Of a DNA stretch of 64,000 nucleotides, positions 37,901 to 49,900 are shown piece after piece (positions within the stretch are counted from its first letter, which is position 1; each line of letters opens with the position of its first letter). Under the pieces are notes generated by a model. The model saw only the letters and a list, made by a program, of their open reading frames with translations. It was not told where the DNA came from and did no database searches. The translations under genes and the position numbers were made by a program. Source of the DNA: Hyposmocoma kahamanoa (lineage: Eukaryota > Arthropoda > Insecta > Lepidoptera > Cosmopterigidae); the NCBI RefSeq assembly GCF_003589595.1, contig NW_020653750.1:6260005-6324004 (forward strand). The letters are read 5' to 3'.

Positions 37901-40900
37901 TTCAGCATGAAATCAAACTACACTTGTTACAAGCACAACTTTAACATGCAATTAGTTCCATCGTGCCACTGCTAGATGGCATTAGTTTTCCACTGAAACG
38001 CGCTATCGTTTTGTTAACTTCAATAGTATAAGTCATCTCATATATTTCGAATTGTTAGTTTTTCTGCCGCTGTAGCATTTATATGGCACTAAACGATACT
38101 CAAGTATTTGGGAAGATTCCGTCTCATTTCTGCTACTTTAAGGTTTGGCACTGTACTGTGTGCTTTCACTCTATTGCGACGTACTGTTGGGTCCATAATC
38201 CTGTAAAAAATATACCCTTTTTGACAGGTATTAGAAAACATAAATCTTCAGTCAAATAATTAAGTACCTCTCAATTTTTCATTTTTTTTCAAGTCGAAAT
38301 CGGACATTTCTGATAACTAATAAATATTTTTAACCGACTTCAAAAAAGGAGGAGATTCTCAATTCGACTGTATGTTTTTTTTTTGTTGAATCTAGAGTAG
38401 CTTTGTGTCTTGAAGTAAATTAATTTGCTCTTGGATTAAATATTTGTCTCTTATAACTAAAATACACTTTTGAGACGTTTTTTTACTATTATCAAGTAAT
38501 TATTCTCTAGTGTCTATAGGGAGACGATAATTTTGTTGTATTTAGTAAATTTGTCTTCATAAAAAGAATTTTCTTTTTCTAAGTAATCTGTTTTTACCGT
38601 GTGCCTGTTTGTTTTGATCATACGGCGAACAGCATCGATGTTTTTGTTGTTCACAGCAGTGGACGGGCGACCATCGCGAAATTCGCCACTGAGATTCACA
38701 CGACCGCGTTTGAATTCTGCAAACCAGCTATAAATAGTCGTCTTGCATGGTGCTTCATCGCCAAAAGCAGTTTGAAGCCGAGCGAAGCTCCGTTGAGCTG
38801 TTAACTTACACTTAATGTCGTAGAAAATCATACTACGAAAATTTTCACGAGTTAAATCCATGGTGATGTAGATAATCTAGATCTTGTGACATCACACCCC
38901 TAGACTTTTTCCTTTGGGGCTGTGTAAAGTCCAAAATCTATACGGATAAGGCGGGTACGATTGAGCAACTGGAAGCCAATATTACTCGCGTTATTCGCCA
39001 AATACCAATCGAAATGCTCGGATCCGTCATCGAAAATTGGAACTGCAGAATGGATCTCGTTAACCGCAGTTACGGCCAATATTTGAAAGAAATAATCTTT
39101 AAAAAATAAATGTAAAGAATGGTTTTTTTTGTATGATATAGATAACCCGATAAATTTGTTTATATTACATTTTTTTACTTTTGAATAAAGTACCTCCAAA
39201 TGAATCACCCATTATTATTACTACTGCTATGTCACTATAAATTCATATTGGCTGCTCTGTGCCATGAAATAGTAACAGACAGAAGTTTAACTGATGGATA
39301 TTTGTATAGATTGATCTCTTAGCTTTATATTTATAATACATGCATCTCCACAGACTTTTGGGAAAATCAATGGCACGGCTCTCTTAGGCGGTTCCCCATA
39401 GTGCAATGGGAGGGTTTGGGTTGTAGTTCCCACGCGGTCAAGTACGGATTGGGGACTCACACACATCCTAAAAATGCTTTGCTGTTGCTTTTGTGTGTGC
39501 GGGTTTCCTCACGATGTTTTCCTTCACCGAAAGGCTCATGGTAAATTTGAACTCTAATTTCGCTCATAAATTTCGATACTCACAAGTGCAAGCCCAGATT
39601 CGAACCAACGCCCTCTGATTGAAAGGTGGTAGGCCAAGCCATTAGGCTCAACTCACACTGGCGCAGAGTCGAAGCGTCGCGACGCGTCATGTTTTTCGCA
39701 TATAGCAGATTCATCTCTATTTTTCCAATGTTAAGGTACAAATTTGTGTTATGCAAATATGGAGTCAAGCGTCGACGCGCGATGACGCGCGTTACTTGAG
39801 CTTACAGTGAGGCGTCTGACGCCGACCACACTGTGATCCAGGCGCACTAATGCGAGTGTCGACGCGCTTCGCCAGGCGTTGCAGTTGAAAAACAGGACGC
39901 GACGCGACGCTTAGATTCTGCGCCAGAGTGAATTGAGCCTTAGGCTACTATAGTTTTTACGGGTATAAATTTTCGATTTATTGAGAAAGACATCGGGTGC
40001 TGTGTTTAATGTGAGCAGTGACATGAACACACTCGATGCCACTGCTAAATTCACGTGTTAAAGATAATAAAAGTTGATAATTGAGTAGATTAACCCCTTC
40101 TCACAGTTCAGTCTAGCTTGAATTGAATGATTAATGAACACATACTATATAAAATCAAATCAATTTATAATTAAAACACATTATGTGATCTCTTTATACT
40201 TCACAAGCGATGACCTTTATGTAGTAATAAAGTAAATAAAAACTTAAACTTAAAAGTAAGTATGACTAAGTGGCTTTTAAAACCGTGAAATTAGTCTATA
40301 AAGCACTTGTGTTTATTTTTAAGGATCACGCCTCGAATCAAGTTTTGGAAACCTACTAAAGGATCAATTCTGAAATTAAAAAGCCGGGAAAACACCATAA
40401 TGGCTAGTCCAAAAGCGTTAATAAAGTACCAGTTTAAACAAGTTTATACTTTCTTATTCATTTAACAACTTTGTTACATACAGACTATCGGCATTAAAAC
40501 GTAACTAGATTTCTTAAGTACTTATCTTAATCAAAAAGACATAAACGTTATTCTAAATGGATTTGATTCTAGAAACTATAGGTCAGTCTGGAAATCAGTT
40601 CTACCCACATGATTTCCATTACTTCTCGAGTACCATTGTCTATGGAGTCACATCACTTTCTTTCACTAGTATAGCAATATACATATAAAGGTTTCCTATG
40701 AGAAAATTTGCCACCTACCGCGACGCTCAGTCTGCAAAGTACGATATCAATGTCCAGTTGGGGAGAACCTCTGGACACATAAATCGTGAACACGACGTCA
40801 GTTTCCTTAAAGCTGGTCGTATAAAAGGTACGTTGATTTACTGCATTACGGTGAAAGCCTGGCTTGTCAAACGACTTTGCCTTGCAATTAGACGAGCGGT

Positions 40901-43900
40901 CGTTCGATTCCTGTAGCTCTACTTAGGCAAATAAGCAATAATTGATGGCAGTTTACCACCTAGGCGATGTGAAATGATGTCGATGGAAAAATCCAATGGA
41001 AAGAGATGATGTTTTTCAATCAAAAAAGTTTAAAAAGGTTCGCTTTAAGCTTTTATTGCCGACATTCCGGGTGTTATGACCCGAGAACAATGCAACAGTG
41101 TTGCCAACTAAACCAAAGCAAATGTCGCTAGATAGAAGGTTTAAAATTCACTACATATCACTAAAACTGTATTTCCACTCCATATACAATATCGATTTCG
41201 TCTTCCGAAACATCTTACGAAACTAATTATACAGTTAATCTCATTGTCAAGAACTTTATGGTCATAGCACAGAGAAAAGTATAACACTTCAAATAAGAAA
41301 CCTACCAATGAGTAGCTTATTCACAAAATTAGCTAAGATAAAATCATAATATTAAATGTTAAAAGAGGACATCTTATTGAAAGAGCGCCAACAAAGCGCA
41401 AGCTTTGTTTGGCGCTAAAATGAAATTAAATGTTACTTGCATAATATAATGGCTTAAGTCGCTAAGTTGTCATCGCAGCTCGAGAAAAAGAAAAGTATAT
41501 TGAGTATTTTTTTTTATTATTATAAGTTCTGACGATCGGTGGGCGCTGGATGCGGAGGTCATGGATTCGACTCCCGGTAGGACCGATTTGGACATGAACT
41601 TTTCATGAAATTGGTACTGACATGGATGTCCTGAGAAATGCCCTAGAGTGAATTCCGTTGCTCTGGTACTCATAGTTAAGGAAATTCCCTAGTTTGAGAC
41701 CAGGCAATTGATGTGGTTGTCTGGAACATTTAAAAAAAAATAGGAACTTTAACTTCATGTTCTTTTTTTTAAGGAAACATGCACTTTGTCCATTCATTTT
41801 CAAATCTATTTTTAAAACCAGAACCAGTGGTCAATTTACTCGGTGTTTCTACACAGATGTCACATTCGTCACACGCCGGCAGAAATGGTTTGATTATTTC
41901 CGTTCGTCACCCAAGTACAGTTGGCAAAATGTAACGCTTTCCGCTCGTTAGAATTCCCGTTGAGTCATTAAAAAATATTTGGTAAAAATATGTAAGTGAA
42001 TATTCACTTACTTATTTTTACCAAATATTTTTTAATGCATATATATGCAGACGACGTAGATATAGAGTTGTACAAATTTTTTGTTAAGAAAGCCTATGTT
42101 TACACATGTAACGTCAATAGCAATCCCTGTTGTTTTTTAAAATTCTTTCCATAAAGGCATAAGTTTAAAACTATACAGCCAAATCTTGGTGAATTTATCT
42201 TTTGTTACATAGGTACACGCTCAGTCTTCAGTCCATTCTAAACTTGTTGATGTGTTCTTACCATAAATGATATAGAGTTATGATTATAAACCTGACAATG
42301 GCTAAAAATAATCTATGGTGTACATACAAGTAGGTATATAGTATTAACCTACTTTCGTAGTATAACAAAAACTTAGTCATTTAAAAATAGTAGCTTGTTT
42401 ATTAATCACAATGTAACATCTACTTTATAAAAAAATGCAGGAAAATAACAATATTGTGCAACAAGGAAAAAAATTAAGGCATTGGGAGAAAAAATAATCA
42501 AGGCAAAGAGATTTATTGCAAATAAATTTGTCTTGCTTTTGAAAATAATATTAACAAAATACATAGGCGCTTAATTAATCAGTCCCCTATGGCATCAGTG
42601 CCATTTAAGGCAATTCAAGCCATCGCATTCCAGTCAAGGCGGTTTCCTATTTCGGCATGGAATTGAGAAACTCGTAGAAGTCCGTTTTTGCTCGGTATTT
42701 CTAGCGAACCAAGTTGCGAGAGACATAGTGGAGCCGCAGTCGCCACCGATTGTCCACATAATGTGCATTCAGATCATTTAAGGGCGTTACACACAAACCA
42801 CTAAACGAATCGCACGTTTAGTCATTGGTGCGATTGAATGAGCAGTATCATTTCGGACAAAAAAAATCGCATCCATTAGGGACACGTGTACGTGCAAAAT
42901 GCAACAATTCAATTCACTTGAATTGACGACCTCGGTGGCCCAATGGTTTGCTCTATGGGCGCCTGTATGAGGAGGTTCCGGGTTCGGTTTCCGATTGAAC
43001 CAATTTGTATAAATGATCTTTTTCTAAATTGGTTCTGGTCTGGGTGCACTGGAATAGTGCCCCGAATTCCGTTGCTCTGGTACTCATAGAATAAAAAAAT
43101 CACTACTTTAAGATCAGGTAATTGGTGTAATCGCCTGGCACAGTATAATTATCATCATTATTATTTAGTAACAGTAGAGTTCCTTGTGAAAGAGTTCATC
43201 CAGGGGAGTACTGCCACCTTATCTATTTCTGCCGCCAAGCCATTCCGGTTATAAAAGGTAAGGGACCTGGTGAAATAACAGGCACGTGGGACTTGTAAAC
43301 TTGTCTCAGGGTGACGGGCGCAGTGGCAGTGTCCGTCAGTTCTTTGTGATTTAAAGAACTGAGAGATACTGCAACTGTTATGAACAGGCGTGTCACCTAC
43401 CACTAGAAAGGCTACTTGTACGTCCCGTCACTTGGTCACAAAAAAAATCATTTATTGCTCCATACAATTTACAAGGATCTTAAAAAACATATTAGTCCTT
43501 ATTATAATAATATTATACCCTGTAAGGGCTTGGCAGCTTTTAAGGACACAGGTTTAAAGAATATACGATTTATATTAATCGAAATTTTTTTTATATGTGA
43601 GTTACAAAATTTCACATATACATAATTAGTTTCGTGTAGTTCGTTATTTAGGACTTTCATGTGACAAAAGTACTTTTGACGTTTGACCATATGTGGCTTT
43701 ATTACGAATACGAACAGTAACAATTATCGGAAATATAGCGTAGTCCTTTGTGCGCAAAGGCTCTATCATGAGACGAACATTGCGGTGACGTATGCGACGT
43801 GGTTCCTATAATATAAAAACTACTCACGATTCATCTAACATTTGTATGCGAAACCGAAAACCATTTTGCAATTGTTTTTTTTTTATTATTATTCGGTTCA

Positions 43901-46900
43901 CTAGAAGTCTTTTTTGGGTTACACTTTGCATTCGGTAACTTCCTCTTTGCACCACAAAGTAAAACGAAGCTATTTAAAAAATTTAATCTAAATTCATAAC
44001 AAAACAATTAGTTCCATAACGCAAATCCAATTTATATCAAAATAATGTTGCGTAGTTGATTTTCACTGCACAGATTTATGTGTATAAATATAAAGGAAAA
44101 AATGATATAAATAAAGGCATGCGTTTACCTTTAATATCAGTGATGTGTTCACATGTTAAAACATTATGGAAATAAGGCAAATCGTATACTTATGAAAACC
44201 GTAGGCATACCTTTTCCTTTATTTAATAGTATGTAAATAATTACTGTGTGGCATTTTGTAATTTTCAGATGTTATTATCTTCTTTTTATGTTACTGAGTG
44301 ACGAAATGAACAAGTCGTGCGCCGGGTGGTAAGCGACACGTCTGTTCATAACAGTTGCAGTGCCGCTGAGAACTTTAAATCACAAAGGGGCACTGCCACT
44401 ACGCCTATCTATCTACCTGAGACATAAGTTGACAAGTTCCATGTGCCTGCAGTTTTGCCAGCAGCCTAATGCTAACATTACTGCTTGGCGGCAGAAATAG
44501 GTAAGGTGGCAATATTTCTTATATATCTTAATAATTCTTCCACAAAGAGCTAGTAGCAGTAGAGCTCCTTGTGAAAGAGTTCGTCCAGGGTAATACTGCC
44601 AATTTACCTATTTCTGCCGCCAAGCAGTAATGTCAGCATTACTGTGTTCCAGTTATGAAGGGTAAGGGTGCTGGTGAAATTACAGGCACATGGGATTTGT
44701 TAACTTATGTCTCAGGGTGATGGGCGCTGTGGTAGTGCCCCTCAGATCTTTGCAATTTAAAGCTGTGAGTGGAGCACTGTAACTGTTATGGACAGGCGTG
44801 CAGCTTAATATCAGGCGCACGGCTTGTTCGTCTCATCACTTGATGTTCTAAAAAAAAAGCTCTTTTACTACTAAAACTAACAAACTCACCTATGATATTA
44901 CCTCATATCGATCACCTGGTTAAATATTTATTATTCGAAAACCACAACACGATTACATTTGATGCTGAAACAAAGAATAGCAAACAAAAGTGTAAAATGA
45001 CAAATGAGACACAGCAAATCATAGATATTTTCTATATCTATGCAGCAAAACACGTTGAAAGTGCATGCTAGAATACGCATCCTCGTGCAGGCCGCACCGC
45101 AGTGGCAATTAACAATTAGTATGTCAATAGAAACGCCACGTTAAAAGGTGATAATAGCTTCAGATAATAGCCAGTGAACTGCCATTATGCATTAGGCAAG
45201 TAGATGTCTTCATTCACACATGGAGGAACTATATCATGATTTTTTTGTTACGGGATTTGTTGTTAACTATTCAATTAATGCATGGAACGCATTGACTTAT
45301 GGAACGTTTGTGTTTTATACGGAAATTTGTTTTAATCGAAAAATGAGACTCGTTGACTCTTCAAAAACCAACCGTCTCTATAATTATTAATACAAAGATC
45401 GGATACTAATAAAACTTCTTTAGATCTGACTGGATTCAAACCAGCGCCTTAAGTATGTCGTGTCTGACGATCTCCCAATTGAGCTACGCAACGAACCAGC
45501 GGACCTAACGAATTTTTCTGTTCTTTGTTGGGATCTTTGTTTTTGGTTTTCAACGACTTTTATGCCGTAGCCCCATCTATGAGAAATCTTTGAAAGTTTT
45601 TCTTCACTCTGCCACCTGGCTGTAAAGGTAGACGTAAACCTACCTTTACATCTACCAGCAGCTGACTAGAGATGTCGCTTTAATAATTGTATGTCAAGTT
45701 TATTGCATTTCAATTTTCAATAAAAAAAAACAATAAACTTAACATTACATCGTAACTTACTGCCTCCAAGGCCGAATGGTTACCATTCTGCACTTCCATA
45801 CAGGGGTTACGGGTTCGATTCCCGAGTCGGGAGAATTTGCAAGACGTACATTAATTTCTCTCGTGAGTTTGGGTTTAAGTTGTGATTGTCTATGTGTGTG
45901 TCCATGGCACCCGCGATACAGTGTTTCCGTAGTGCGGGGCAATGAGTGTGTGCGTTATTATTATTATTATTATTATCATTCGATCTTTGTATAATAATTA
46001 TAACAAACTAGTGGAGCAATTTCACAAAAAATAATAGAATATCATGGTAGTGTCACATCGTGATAATCAATAAACTATTGAAATATTACAACCGTATTTA
46101 CGGCACTTTGCAAATTATCTATTGCTCTTTAACAACACTACTTACTAAGCTAAATGTATCATCTTATACTTACGATGATTTAACCTAGAACAGAAGCAGG
46201 GTTTAAGAATTGAACAATGAAGCACAATATTGTATTGAGTTATTGCATACAAAATAGCCATTGACTGCTCTATAAACAGATATCTATATATTCATATCAA
46301 TACTTGGACTTAACTTGTAAGAGAAGAGAACACAGAATTAGTAGCAGTAGAGCTCCTAGTGAAAGAGTTCGTCCAGGAAAGTGTTAGTTACCTATTTCTG
46401 ATACCAAACAGTAATATGAGCATTACGGTGTTCCGGTCTTAAAGGGTAAGAGCTGGTGAAATTACAGGCACATGGAACTTGTCAACTGATGCCTCAGGGT
46501 GACGGGAGCAGTGGCAGTGCCTGTCTGATCTGTGCGATTTAAAGCACTGAGTGGCACTGCAACTGTCGTAGGCGTGACACGAGTCGCACGACTGGTTCAT
46601 TCCGTCGTTTGCTATTAAAAAAAACACATATTCGTTATAATTGTTTGCTTACTTACTGACTTACACTCACGCCTAGGGAATACAATAGCGAATACCGGGA
46701 TCCCGCACCAATTTTGCGGGATCGATCCCGCACGTAAACTGAGCTGAGTATTTACGGGATACCGCATAAGCAGATTAATAGAGATCGGGGCGTCTGTAAA
46801 GACTTTGCAAGAGTTGCAGTTGTGTGGAAGTACTGTTTCAAGGATAGCGAAATTCAACTTCACTAAATCGATAATTAAAACGATTGGACGTTCCATTAAA

Positions 46901-49900
46901 GACTTACATGTGCATTTAGCGACTAAATACAAAATTTATACCAAATGAAAAGATTTGGAAGATTTATTTATCAACATATCTAGGTCTTAGTGGTAATATA
47001 CATTTGTATTCAGCTAGGGAAGGACTATTTTCATATATGTGGATTAAAACGCTCATATCTTCAGTTTGCCTATAACGCACTAATGGCGGTTATTCCTACC
47101 AGGTGGAAGCACAGCGAGTTTTTTCCGCTGCTGGCTACCTAGTTTGTAAGGTCAGGAGTCGTTTAGCAGATGAAACTATTAATACTTTATTGTTTTTGCG
47201 CAGTTACTTCCAAAATAATACTTAAATTTACCTTATTATGATAAATTATAAATAAATAAATAAATAAATAAATAACGCACACATTCAACATAACCCCGCA
47301 CTAGGGAAACCCTGTGTCGCGGGTGCCATGGACACACACATAGACAACCACAAATTACACCCAAACTCACGAGAGAAATAATTGTAGGCCATACAAATAT
47401 TTCTCCCGGCCCGGGAATCGAACCTGGGACCTCTGCGTGGCAATCCGGCATGGTAACCGTTCGGCCACAGAGCCAGTTAAATTAATTAGTTAGTTAATTA
47501 ATTAGTTAGTTAATTGTGATTGATCTCAATAAAGAACTTAATAATATTATTTTTTTCTTTGAATTTTATCTCTTCGCAAACTTGTTGATATGACATGATC
47601 TTTTTTCTCAAAGTCTTTTCCGCAGGATCCGTCAAATACCAGGCTCCCGAGGGATCCCGCAAGTACCGGGACTGTGATTATCCTGTGAGATTGCATTCCC
47701 TACTCATGCCCATTGGTGTAGGTAGAGACTATTTATAAAACTCTCTTCCTTCACTTACATTTATCAATTCTTTCATAGAGGCCCTCTAATTCTTCTTTCT
47801 ACGCACTCCAGCTTTTCAAGAACACTCTTTAACTGATCTAAGAATGTTATTTGTGCCCGTCTTCATGCAATGATGTCTTCCACGTTAGTTCTGTATGTTA
47901 TTTCTTTCGTTAATCTACATTCATCCATTCCAAGTGCCACCTCAACATAATATATTTGACTTGTTTGACATATTTGATTGACTGCATGTAATGCGTGAAG
48001 TCGTAATCAACTTCGAGTCGAGGTCTCGGCTGCATGAAGTTGAGTATGACTTCACGCATTAACTGGCATATTCGCGGATGAATCAGTTTCCTTAAAACTT
48101 GGCAAATAGATATAATTGTACAAACTTTCAAAAGTTAATGTTGTTTGAAAAATATATTTGTATTAAAATTACGTCATTCGGTCTTTTTTAATAAAAATGT
48201 TATCATTTCACGCTTCTAATATTTGTTTATTATCTTGGAATGTTTATTTTAAGTGAATATATGTCTGAATCTAATGCTGTATACGCAGTTCCCGTCATTC
48301 AGTTAACTCGGGTAACTTCCTCAGGGAGCAGCCGTCGCGCTTCGCTGCTCGCAATATATGTAACCATCACTCATTCATCCTTTCGACCGACATGCCTTTG
48401 TATCTGTAATTATTCTGACATCCGAGTATTCATTGTGAATTACTTGTGTCGTCATGAAATTGCTATTAAGTGGCTGGAACTGTCGGAAGAGAAGATCTTG
48501 CATATTGCCTTGAATATACTAAGGTCACATTTATAGTAACGCAATACAATTTCGTACTAACTATGTTTCTAAAGCACTGAGTTTAATAAGTAAATGTTCA
48601 AATTTTAAATCTCAGTAGGACTAAGTAACGATAGCGTACTCTGTTAGATACTATTATGTACTTACAAACATATGCGTAGATGTAAACTAAAATTATATTT
48701 TGATCTTTAAGGTAAGGCGGTAAATGTTAACTTTTGACTATTAGAAAAAGAACGTAGTTCACTACAATTCCGCAATATGTTCAGGTTTATAAATAACCTT
48801 GTATTACGTCTTTATCACCTCAGACTATTTACTACTCTTGCGTAAGGCAGTTTTGATTAAAAACCTCAGAGTAAAAGTAAAAACCAAGAGTAAAAACCTC
48901 TATCCTGTAACCTATCTATACTGCCAACCGGTATATTCCCCGTTGAAGCCCACGCAACTCACGTGTCAGTCATAAACGTGGAATGACCACGCCCCAGCCA
49001 CAATAGAAGGCAATATTGAGCAAAAAGTTACAATTTGTAATCAACTACATGACAACGCGAAAGCTACCGTAATCTCAGAAGGCCTTTTAATCTTGACACC
49101 AAAACCTTGAAAATTAAGTCGAGAGTCTATTTGGTACATACTCGGAAGACCGCAGATAACATTTGAAATACATATTTTGTCCTTTGTTTTAGTCTGCAAT
49201 AAAGAGTATTTCTATTATAATAAAATAAAACAATATATTTAAATAATAAAAGGAAAGAATGTCATTATTAAAATCACAATTACGGCGCTCCTGGCATTGA
49301 CTCGTGAACTACAGACCGTAAAGGCTAACGGACGTGAATCTATAATTGAATTTCCTATAAAACGAATAAAATATATCAAGATGATTATGCAGAGTGTAAC
49401 AAAAAAGGTGCTACCACTTTAAACTGATCAACAGACATACAATAACAACCAATTTCAGCATAACTATAAGTTTCATTTATCAAAAAAGTTACATGCTCTC
49501 CGATTGACGTATCAAATTGCAGGTAGGGATCTAAAGTTTTTCTAAGTAAGTCTTAAGTTTCAAGTAGGTATGTCTTGTCTATGTTGAATATGGTAGACAT
49601 CGCTTCTGCACAGCAGTAAAATACGATTATAATGGGTTACAAAAAAGAAAAATGACAGAAAAACTTTTTGTGTAATAAGAATGTTCAATACCGCATAATT
49701 ATACATTTATATTACTTTGTTGCTATGTTACTTTTAATGTATTTTTATGGATTTCGAAATTCAATATTTTTTAAATTTAAATGGTAAACATAATTTTAGT
49801 TTTTAATCATAGTTTTTTGTATATGATTTTAAATTTTATATTTCATTTTAAAGTCATAAATATAAATTGACTATGTTTTATTGTTTGTTTTTAAAGTTTC

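Larger units (their letters stand above)
36516..38874 (-). mobile_element. mariner element 3, interrupted by a ~1.27 kb insertion and lacking one end
   Basis: Left terminus GGCGCACTATAAGTTTCGGG. Mariner sequence runs to ~37334, is interrupted to ~38598, then continues to ~38874 (N-terminal coding and part of the leader), where it stops abruptly; the second terminal repeat is absent. Orientation is opposite to element 2. Confidence 0.85.
46674..47702 (+). mobile_element. hAT transposon remnant with 8-bp target duplication
   Basis: Ends TAGGGAATACAAT and ATTGCATTCCCTA; flanks CTCACGCC (46666-46673) and CTCATGCC (47703-47710), 7 of 8 identical. GGGATCCCGC-type blocks near both ends form further subterminal repeats. 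It carries the C-terminal transposase remnant at 47103-47225 and a family A SINE at 47250-47476. Confidence 0.82.

Noticed and set aside
45425..45490. Functional tRNA gene on the minus strand
   Set aside because: Box A- and box B-like motifs exist, but no paired acceptor stem is seen, and the sequence belongs to a dispersed repeat with two other degenerate copies.
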